DNA from: Acidimicrobiales bacterium
Lineage (GTDB): Bacteria; Actinomycetota; Acidimicrobiia; Acidimicrobiales; SHLQ01
Length of the DNA stretch: 6,755 nt
Direction of reading: 5' to 3'
Assembly: GCA_013002375.1 (NCBI GenBank)
Contig: JABDJW010000196.1
Coordinates: forward strand, 1 to 6,755
A program made the position numbers and the translations under genes. Positions 1 to 5,002 of the stretch are shown piece after piece. The notes under the pieces were generated by a model. That model did no database searches, was not told the DNA's origin, and saw nothing but the letters and a program-made list of their open reading frames with translations. How positions within the stretch are numbered: the first letter of the stretch is position 1; the number at the start of each line of letters is the position of its first letter.

Positions 1-9
1 ACGTAGACC

Positions 10-43
10 TGACCCCATCGTGGGGATGACCCCATTGTGGGGA
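10..43. repeat. Two tandem 17-bp units, each an inverted repeat (CCCCAnnnTGGGG)
   Basis: Two head-to-tail 17-bp units (10-26 and 27-43) differ at one base: TGACCCCATCGTGGGGA and TGACCCCATTGTGGGGA. Each contains 5-bp arms CCCCA/TGGGG around a 3-nt centre. The inner arms can also pair with each other (TGGGG-ATGA-CCCCA), so the whole block can fold into one long imperfect hairpin. The bases before position 10 do not continue the array; 44-60 is at best a very degenerate third copy. It lies about 120 bp before the amidohydrolase start. It could be a paired operator for a dimeric regulator or the terminator hairpins of a gene outside the window. The repeat is seen directly; its role is inferred. 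Confidence 0.75.
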
Positions 44-152
44 GGCATCGCTGGTGTGCGTGGCGGGCGATGAGGGCCGGTGGGCTGGAAATGTGGAGCC
101 GAGGGCGGTAGCACAGGGTGGAATTCATCGACACGACACACCGGCGCGTGCC

Positions 153-159
153 GGGGGGA
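153..159 (+). promoter_or_regulatory. Ribosome binding site choosing the GTG 166 start
   Basis: A purine run GGGGGGA sits 6 nt before GTG 166 and supports that start for the amidohydrolase. An in-frame GTG at 118 also has a possible site (GAGGGCGG, 101-108, 9 nt away), so the choice is not certain. Confidence 0.5.
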
Positions 160-165
160 CCACGA

Positions 166-1473
166 GTGGCAGATCAAACCAGCACCGCCGAGCATCACAT
201 CGTCATCTCGGCCGACACCCATTGTGGCGCCGACCTCCGGTCCTACAAGCCGTACCTGGAGAAGAAGTACCACGACGACTTCGACGTGTGGGCAGACCAC
301 ATGGAACAACAGGCCGAGGCGATGGCCGAACGAATGGCCGCGGGCGGTCGATCCATGCGCAACGTCGGCATCGACGGCGACCCAGCAGTCGACGCCGACC
401 GCAACTTCGGCAGTGAGCGCCGACTACGAGAGCAGGAAGCCGACGGCGTCGTCGCCGCCGTCTTGTTCCCGAACACCCAACCACCGTTTGCCCCGGCCGC
501 GGCAACCGCCTTCGAGGCCCCTCCCCTCGGCGACAACTACGCCCACCGCTGGGCCGGCCTGCAGGCCCACAACCGGTGGCTGGTCGATCTGGTGGCCGAC
601 GCGCCGGAACGCCGCGCCGGTATTGCCCAGATCAACCTGTTCGACATCGATGCTGCCGTCCAGGAGATCGAGTGGGCGGCCGAGAACAACCTCCGCGGCG
701 GCATCCTGTTGCCCGGCGCCCCACCCGATTCGGGCCTCGACCCGCACTACGCGGCCAAGTACGACCGCATCTGGGCCGCATGCGCGGCCAACGACCTGCC
801 GCTCAACTGCCACGCGGGCGGTGGTAGCCCGAACTACGGCGATCACTTCCCGGCCTCACTGGCCATGTTCATGCTGGAAGTCACGTGGTGGAACCAACGG
901 GCCACCTGGCTCCTACTGTTCAGCGGCGTGTTCGAACGGCACCCCAACCTGAAGTTCGTCACCACCGAGAGCGGCACGGCCTGGGTTCTCGACACCTTGC
1001 AGCGCCTCGATGAGTTCTACACCCGGATGAAGTTCGGCAAGTACGGCTCCGAGACCGTTATCGGCGGCATGGCAGTGGCCGAGATGTCGATGAAGCCGAG
1101 CGAGTACTGGCAGCGCCAGTGCTACATCGGCGCCAGCTTCCTGCGCCCGATCGAGATCGGCCTGCGCCACTCGGTGGGCATGGGCAACCTCATGTGGGGC
1201 TCCGACTACCCGCACATGGAAGGCTCGCACCCGTTCACGAAGCAGCATCTCAAGCTGACCTTCGGCGGTGTGCCGATCGAGGAGACGACGCAGATCCTCA
1301 CCACCAACACCGCCGAGATCTACAAGTTCGATCTCAAGCGGCTGGCCCCGTTGGCCGAACAGTTCTGCCCGACCAAGGACGAGATCTTCGCCGGCATCAC
1401 CTACGCCGAGATCCCCGAGGAAGCCAAGAGCTGCCCGGGCCTCCAACCTCACGCGCAGATACAGGGAAGCTAG
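166..1473 (+). CDS. Amidohydrolase family 2 protein (metal-dependent TIM-barrel hydrolase/decarboxylase-like)
   Basis: This 435-residue protein belongs to the amidohydrolase-2 superfamily, whose members hydrolyse or decarboxylate small organic acids and ring-cleavage products in the cytoplasm. Visible landmarks are SADTHCG (residues 15-21, end of the first barrel strand), a long helical insertion (about 25-90), NCHAGGG (214-220, strand-5 His 216), the family segment FERHPNLKFVTTESG (256-270) and WGSDYPH (344-350, strand-8 Asp 347). The first motif is D-x-H rather than the classic H-x-H, and Glu 268 lies where many relatives have His, so metal binding may differ from ACMSD-type enzymes. GTG 166 is preferred because of its RBS and because it leaves a normal short N-terminus; GTG 118 would add 16 residues. 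The stop is 2 nt before the next gene, so the two are very probably co-transcribed. The substrate is unknown; family assignment is firm. Confidence 0.9.
   Translation: MADQTSTAEHHIVISADTHCGADLRSYKPYLEKKYHDDFDVWADHMEQQAEAMAERMAAGGRSMRNVGIDGDPAVDADRNFGSERRLREQEADGVVAAVLFPNTQPPFAPAAATAFEAPPLGDNYAHRWAGLQAHNRWLVDLVADAPERRAGIAQINLFDIDAAVQEIEWAAENNLRGGILLPGAPPDSGLDPHYAAKYDRIWAACAANDLPLNCHAGGGSPNYGDHFPASLAMFMLEVTWWNQRATWLLLFSGVFERHPNLKFVTTESGTAWVLDTLQRLDEFYTRMKFGKYGSETVIGGMAVAEMSMKPSEYWQRQCYIGASFLRPIEIGLRHSVGMGNLMWGSDYPHMEGSHPFTKQHLKLTFGGVPIEETTQILTTNTAEIYKFDLKRLAPLAEQFCPTKDEIFAGITYAEIPEEAKSCPGLQPHAQIQGS
1463..1469 (+). promoter_or_regulatory. Ribosome binding site of the OYE gene inside the upstream CDS end
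   Basis: AGGGAAG lies in the last codons of the amidohydrolase, with its GGG 9 nt before ATG 1476. This fixes the start of the downstream gene and points to translational coupling across the 2-nt gap. Confidence 0.6.
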
Positions 1474-1475
1474 CG

Positions 1476-2681
1476 ATGCCGATCGATCCGTTCGCGCCCG
1501 CCCAACTCGGGCCGATCACGATCCGAAACCGGTTCATCAAAGCCGCCACCTTCGAAGGCATGTCCGAGAAGAACAAGGTCACCGACCGCATCATCGACTA
1601 CCACATGGCCGTTGTCGACGGTGGCGTCGGCATGACCACGCTCGCCTACTGCGCGGTGTCCGAGGATGGCCAGGGGGCGCCGAACGAGATCATCGTCACG
1701 TCCGACGCGCTCGACGGGCTCACCGAGTTCGCGGCCCGAGTCCACGCCACCGGCGCGTCGGCTTCGATCCAAATCGGGCATGCCGGTCCCGTTGGTATCA
1801 CCTCCGGTGGAGGATGGGCGCCGTCGCGCATCTTCGCTCCGCAAGGGCTGCGCTTCACCAAGGCCGCCGACGAAGCCACGATCCGGCGAATCATCGATGA
1901 GTTCGGCGACGCGGCCGAAGTCGCCGTCGATGCCGGGTTTGATGCCATCGAACTGCACTTCGGGCACGGGTACTTTCCCAGTTCGTTCATGAGCCCCTGC
2001 ATGAACCGCCGCACCGACGGGTGGGGCGGAACGCTCGAGAAGCGAGCCCGGGTGGCCCGCGAGATCGCCCAGCTGGTTCGCGACCGGGTCACCGACCGCA
2101 TCGCGGTGATCGCCAAGCTGAACATGGCCGACGGCGTCGACGGCGGTCTGTGGCTCGACGAAAGCGTCCAGATCGCCCGGCTCCTCGAGGCCGACGGCAC
2201 TCTCGACGCGCTCATGCTCACCGGCGGCAGCTCGTTCGAGAATCCGATGTACACCTTCCGGGGCGCGGCGCCGATCGCGGAGATCGCTGAAGTCTTCCCG
2301 CAACCGATGAAGACCGGGTTCAAGCTCTTCGGCAAGCGGTTCCTGCCCGAGTACCCGTTCGACGAGGCCTACTTCCTGCCCTACGCCCGCCAGTTTCGCG
2401 ACGCCCTGTCGATGCCGTTGATCCTGCTCGGCGGCATCAACCGCTTCGACACTGCCCAGCAGGCCCTCGACGAGGGGTTCGCCTTCGTGGCCATGGCCCG
2501 AGCCCTGCTGCGCGAACCCGACCTCCTGAACCACTGGAAGGCCGGCGACCACCACGAGGGCATCTGTATTCACTGCAACAAGTGCATGCCCTCGATCTAC
2601 GAAGGCACCCATTGTGTGCTCGTCGCGCCCTCGATCCGCCCGGGGCACCGCGCATCCTCCGACAACGCGAGAGCGACCTAG
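1476..2681 (+). CDS. NADH:flavin oxidoreductase, Old Yellow Enzyme family, single-domain
   Basis: A 401-residue FMN-dependent TIM-barrel ene-reductase of the OYE / 2,4-dienoyl-CoA reductase group. These enzymes use NAD(P)H to reduce activated C=C bonds in enones or enoyl-CoA-like compounds. Seen in order: LGPITIRNRF (11-20), the family N-terminal signature; IQIGHAGPVG (98-107); AGFDAIELHFGHGYFPSSF (163-181) with His 171 and His 174 in the usual active-site pair; SPCMNRRTDGWGG (183-195), the FLSP..N.RTD.YGG equivalent; LLGGIN (327-332) and FVAMARALLREPDL (347-360) for FMN phosphate binding. The C-terminus carries Cys 374, 377, 380 and 390 (C-x2-C-x2-C-x9-C), recalling the Fe-S site of dienoyl-CoA reductases, but the C-terminal FAD/NADPH domain of those enzymes is absent. 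It is coupled to the amidohydrolase 2 nt upstream. Its stop shares CTAG with the convergent gene. Physiological substrate unknown. Confidence 0.93.
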   Translation: MPIDPFAPAQLGPITIRNRFIKAATFEGMSEKNKVTDRIIDYHMAVVDGGVGMTTLAYCAVSEDGQGAPNEIIVTSDALDGLTEFAARVHATGASASIQIGHAGPVGITSGGGWAPSRIFAPQGLRFTKAADEATIRRIIDEFGDAAEVAVDAGFDAIELHFGHGYFPSSFMSPCMNRRTDGWGGTLEKRARVAREIAQLVRDRVTDRIAVIAKLNMADGVDGGLWLDESVQIARLLEADGTLDALMLTGGSSFENPMYTFRGAAPIAEIAEVFPQPMKTGFKLFGKRFLPEYPFDEAYFLPYARQFRDALSMPLILLGGINRFDTAQQALDEGFAFVAMARALLREPDLLNHWKAGDHHEGICIHCNKCMPSIYEGTHCVLVAPSIRPGHRASSDNARAT

Positions 2682-2702
2682 CCGAAGACCTCGGCGATGC
2701 GC
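2650..2702. other. Inverted repeat spanning the tail-to-tail gene junction
   Basis: GCGCATC (2650-2656) is the exact complement of GATGCGC (2696-2702), and just inside it CCGA (2659-2662) pairs with TCGG (2691-2694). The result is an 11-bp interrupted stem with a 28-nt loop that encloses both stop codons (2678-2681). There is no intergenic space for a separate terminator, so this could help end transcription from both sides. It has no T-tract and lies within coding sequence, so chance pairing is quite possible. Confidence 0.3.
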
Positions 2703-3511
2703 TCGATGGTGGCCGGGCTGTGGGGAGGCGCCAGGGAGAAGATCGTCAGGTCGATGCCGAGGTCTTCCAGCACCGCAACCTGATCGGTCTTGGTGATCGG
2801 ATCGTCGTCCGGGCCCAGCGCGATCTGCAGGGAGTTCATGATCTCAGCCGGATCGCGGCCGACGTCGGCGCAGTGTTGATCGAGGACGGCGCGCTTGTGC
2901 TTCCACACCTCGGGATCGGCCCAGGGAAGGTTCCAGTGCTGGGCGAACCGCGCCACCGCCCGCAGCGTGCGCTTCTCGCCGCCGCCGCCGATGACGATCG
3001 GCGGGTGGGGCTTCTGAACGGGATCAGGGGTGCAGCGAGCATCGGTCAGGTACACATACGAACCGTGCAGCGTCGACATCTCGTTCGACAACAAGGCGAT
3101 GATCGCTTCCACTCCCTCGTCGAACATGTCGAAGCGATCGGTGAGGGTTGCGCCGAGCGAGATGCCGTAGGCGTCGGCTTCCTCTTCGTTCCAGCCGGCT
3201 CCGAGCCCGAGTTCGAGCCGCCCGCCGGACACTTCGTCGAGGGTGGCGGCCATGTTCGCGGTGATGGCGGGATGCCGATAGGGCATGCCATTGACCATCG
3301 AGCCGATGCGGATGCGGTCGGTCGCCTGGGCCATCGCGCTGAGCGTGACCCAGGCTTCGAGGCAGGGCCCGGTCGGGTCACTGAAGATCGGATAGAAGTG
3401 GTCGAACACCCAGGCCGACTCGAAGAGTTCGATCTCGTCGGCTGCCTTCCACACCGCCAGCATGTCGGCAAACGTGGTGTGCTGCGGAGCGGTCTTGATG
3501 GCGAATCGCAT
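2678..3511 (-). CDS. F420-dependent LLM-class oxidoreductase, Rv1855c-like (TIGR03560 type)
   Basis: A 277-residue luciferase-like TIM-barrel enzyme expected to use coenzyme F420 for hydride transfer in the cytoplasm. Recognisable segments are MRFAIKTAPQ at the N-terminus, WVFDHFYPIFSDPTGPCLE (34-52) near the cofactor pocket, RIRIGSMVNGMPYRHPA (66-82), GGRLELGLGAGWNEEE (96-111), the LLM hallmark, and KPHPPIVIGGGGEKR (167-181), which closes the phosphate-binding region. This pattern matches the Rv1855c subgroup as I recall it. ATG 3511 is chosen because the family begins MRF/MRI; there is no good Shine-Dalgarno before it, but a TAnnnT box ends 5 nt upstream, suggesting a leaderless mRNA. It follows the MBL gene by 46 nt on the same strand and its stop overlaps the convergent OYE gene by 4 bp. 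The substrate is unknown; F420 use is family knowledge and was not shown here. Confidence 0.93.
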   Translation of the reverse strand: MRFAIKTAPQHTTFADMLAVWKAADEIELFESAWVFDHFYPIFSDPTGPCLEAWVTLSAMAQATDRIRIGSMVNGMPYRHPAITANMAATLDEVSGGRLELGLGAGWNEEEADAYGISLGATLTDRFDMFDEGVEAIIALLSNEMSTLHGSYVYLTDARCTPDPVQKPHPPIVIGGGGEKRTLRAVARFAQHWNLPWADPEVWKHKRAVLDQHCADVGRDPAEIMNSLQIALGPDDDPITKTDQVAVLEDLGIDLTIFSLAPPHSPATIERIAEVFG

Positions 3512-3516
3512 GGTCG

Positions 3517-3522
3517 ATCGTA
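3517..3522 (-). promoter_or_regulatory. Possible -10 box for leaderless transcription of the F420 enzyme gene
   Basis: On the minus strand TACGAT fits the actinobacterial -10 pattern TAnnnT and ends 5 nt before ATG 3511, so transcription could start at the A of the start codon. No convincing -35 is seen 16-18 nt upstream. Its position in the 46-nt gap after the MBL gene would allow this gene to be expressed separately. Confidence 0.3.
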
Positions 3523-3557
3523 CCGCGCCGCCCCGAGTCGATGCCCGAGATCTGGAC

Positions 3558-4472
3558 CTAGGAGCGAACGAAGCGGCCGTCGTCGGTGGCCTCGGCCTCG
3601 CCTCGGGTGAGCATCCGCTGCAGGTGCAACTCGGCCGATCGCTTCTCGACCGAATCGGCAAACGTGTGCTGCACGTGGGGTCGGTAGATGAAGCGACGGG
3701 CCACCATGTCCGCGACCGAACGCGGTTCGGCCAAGAACTCGAGCATGGCGTCGTGGCGGCGGCCGATGACCGCGTGAAAGGCATCGAGCAGCGCCAGGAA
3801 GTCGTTCCGGCCCTCGATGATGCCCTTGTGGTGGAAGGTCACGTAGAAGTCGGCGTCTTCCTCGCGCACCTGCACCAGGCTGGCCTCGAAGTCCTCGAGA
3901 TCGGACCACACGTCGCCGTAGTAAGGGCCAAAGCCGGTGAGGTCGATGTCGGACAGGAAGAACACGCCGCCGGTGATCCGAAACCCGCTGTGACCGCGCG
4001 TGTGACCGGGAAGATGGACCGCTTCGAGCCTCGTTCCGCCGCCGAGATCGAAGACGTGCCCGTCGCCGAATCCGGTGGCGTCGGGCCGGGGCGTGTAGTG
4101 AAAGTGCTCGACCAGTTCAGCCCCGAACGCGGCGCGTGTATCACCCTCGAGCCCGTAGATGTCGAGCAACCCGTCGAGGCTGTGCGCGGCGAGGAGATCG
4201 TCGTGATGGATGTGGACCCGGGCGTTCGGGTACAGCCCGTTGCCGGCCACGTGATCCTCATGGCCGTGGCTGTTCACCACCGCATCGATGGGTAGTGCGC
4301 CGCCGTGCTCGACCACCGTGACCGACGGGTCGATGATGACCGTCTCCGCCGCCCCGGTGACCAGCACCGAGTTACCGGAGGGGTACCGACCGACGTCGGC
4401 GCCCGGAAGAACCCGGACGGCGGCGGTCAGCTGCTGTACGTCCACGGGCCAGGCGGCGGCCACTACGGCCAC
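3558..4472 (-). CDS. MBL-fold metallo-hydrolase
   Basis: A 304-residue metallo-beta-lactamase-fold hydrolase. The dinuclear metal site is complete: HGHEDH (69-74) is the H-x-H-x-D-H motif, His 157 lies in LPGHTRGHSG (154-163), the bridging Asp is 175 or 177 in LSDIDLTG, and the last His is 224 or 225 in TFHHKG. The first 60 residues form the usual beta-strand entry (SVLVTG...TVIIDPS). Residues 230-304 are helical with a charged tail, like the extra C-terminal domain of lactonase, glyoxalase-II-like and related members. The family hydrolyses lactones, thioesters, phosphodiesters or similar; which one is not predictable here. No signal peptide is evident. GTG 4472 is the longest start; in-frame GTG 4463 has better spacing to the GGGGCGG upstream and may be the true one. 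It lies 27 nt after the cold-shock gene and 46 nt before the F420 enzyme gene. Confidence 0.92.
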   Translation of the reverse strand: MAVVAAAWPVDVQQLTAAVRVLPGADVGRYPSGNSVLVTGAAETVIIDPSVTVVEHGGALPIDAVVNSHGHEDHVAGNGLYPNARVHIHHDDLLAAHSLDGLLDIYGLEGDTRAAFGAELVEHFHYTPRPDATGFGDGHVFDLGGGTRLEAVHLPGHTRGHSGFRITGGVFFLSDIDLTGFGPYYGDVWSDLEDFEASLVQVREEDADFYVTFHHKGIIEGRNDFLALLDAFHAVIGRRHDAMLEFLAEPRSVADMVARRFIYRPHVQHTFADSVEKRSAELHLQRMLTRGEAEATDDGRFVRS

Positions 4473-4495
4473 CGCCCCGCCACGCGACGAACCAA

Positions 4496-4509
4496 CCCGC
4501 TAGAGCGGG
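4496..4509 (-). terminator. Hairpin over the cold-shock gene stop codon, possible weak terminator
   Basis: On the minus strand CCCGC-TCTA-GCGGG forms a 5-bp GC stem with a 4-nt loop (extendable past one mismatch by A-T and C-G pairs) and is followed by TTGGTT. It contains the cold-shock stop codon and lies just before the MBL start. It could partly terminate the cold-shock transcript or protect its 3' end. The following tract is not a true U-run, so termination is uncertain. Confidence 0.4.
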
Positions 4510-4709
4510 GTGACGTTTTCAGCCTGCGGGCCCTTGCGGCCTGGGCCGATCGTGAACTGCACTTGCTGACCCTCGGTGAGGGTCTTGAATCCCTGCGACT
4601 GGATAGCGCTGAAGTGCACGAACACGTCCTCGCCGCCTTCGCGCTCGATGAATCCGAAGCCCTTCGATTCGTTGAAGAATTTCACGGTTCCGGTGATTTG
4701 CTCTGACAT
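4500..4709 (-). CDS. Cold-shock domain protein (CspA family)
   Basis: A 69-residue single cold-shock domain, the normal length for CspA proteins: a five-stranded OB-fold that binds single-stranded RNA and DNA and acts as an RNA chaperone or antiterminator in the cytoplasm. RNP1 is KGFGFI (16-21) and RNP2 is VFVHF (29-33). GTVKFFNESKGFGF at the start and EGQQVQFTIGPGRKGPQAENV near the end are classic. ATG 4709 is chosen because it gives the canonical N-terminus MSEQITGTVK; the frame stays open upstream but encodes only low-complexity Arg/Ala sequence. An AAGG lies 6 nt before the ATG. The start region is more A-rich than neighbouring genes, as usual for highly expressed csp genes. A hairpin lies in its leader and another covers its stop. 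Its link to the MBL gene 27 nt downstream may be read-through only. Which paralogue this is cannot be told. Confidence 0.97.
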   Translation of the reverse strand: MSEQITGTVKFFNESKGFGFIEREGGEDVFVHFSAIQSQGFKTLTEGQQVQFTIGPGRKGPQAENVTPL

Positions 4710-5002
4710 GTTTTTGCCTTGCTTTGTACTTGAGTAACGCTGACAAACAAGGCGGCGCGAACGCCTCCGAGATGAATCAACTGCGATGAGCCTACCTCCG
4801 GCGAACCCCCTACCGCTCCACAGACCGGCGGCTATTCGCAAAATCAGGCGGCGGGCAGCTCGTTCCCGAGCCCGATGGGGCTTGGCCACGTCGAAATCGG
4901 CAATGGCACCCGTGACGTCGCCATCGACGCCGCGGGTGCATGCACGCGTTGTCGACCGAACCGGCGCCGGGCCTGACGAGATGGGCCGTGACGAGCCCGC
5001 TG
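4710..5002. other. Gene-free interval holding the csp leader and short palindromes
   Basis: No convincing coding sequence, tRNA or known RNA is visible in this 293-bp gap between two minus-strand genes. It should contain the cold-shock promoter and leader; a TAGGCT hexamer on the minus strand (4794-4789) is a possible -10 giving a leader of about 70 nt, but without a good -35. Perfect 10-bp palindromes occur at 4936-4945 (GTGCATGCAC) and 4961-4970 (CCGGCGCCGG). A hairpin at 4854-4873 (stem GCTCG/CGAGC, loop GGAA on the minus strand) may lie at the 3' end of the phosphotransferase transcript. Short open frames here have biased, low-complexity products and are discounted. Confidence 0.5.
4751..4768 (-). 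promoter_or_regulatory. UUCG-capped hairpin in the cold-shock gene leader
   Basis: On the minus strand GGaGGCG-TTCG-CGCCgCC forms a seven-step stem with one internal mismatch and an extra-stable UUCG tetraloop, followed by the T-rich TTGTTTGT. It ends 41 nt before the csp ATG. Leaders of cold-shock genes are often structured and control mRNA stability or translation with temperature. A rho-independent terminator or attenuator is the alternative reading because of the T-rich run. The structure is seen; the role is inferred. Confidence 0.45.

Noticed and set aside
216..229. Third copy of the upstream palindrome (CACCCATTGTGGCG)
   Set aside because: It is inside the coding sequence for Thr-His-Cys of the active-site motif, lacks the full arms, and a similar string at about 2607 also encodes Thr-His-Cys, so this is coding coincidence.
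80..952. Second plus-strand frame (290 codons) overlapping the amidohydrolase
   Set aside because: Its product is rich in Thr, Ser, Pro and Arg with no domain; the other frame is a recognisable TIM-barrel hydrolase.
1470..2648. Long minus-strand open frame (392 codons) opposite the OYE gene
   Set aside because: The plus strand carries clear OYE motifs throughout; the opposite frame has only Arg/Val/Gly-rich sequence.
2582..4295. Plus-strand open frames opposite the F420 enzyme and MBL genes
   Set aside because: Antisense shadows of two firmly recognised minus-strand genes.
4710..4889. N-terminal extension of the cold-shock protein
   Set aside because: The extension is low-complexity and Arg-rich; ATG 4709 gives a canonical 69-residue CspA-like protein.
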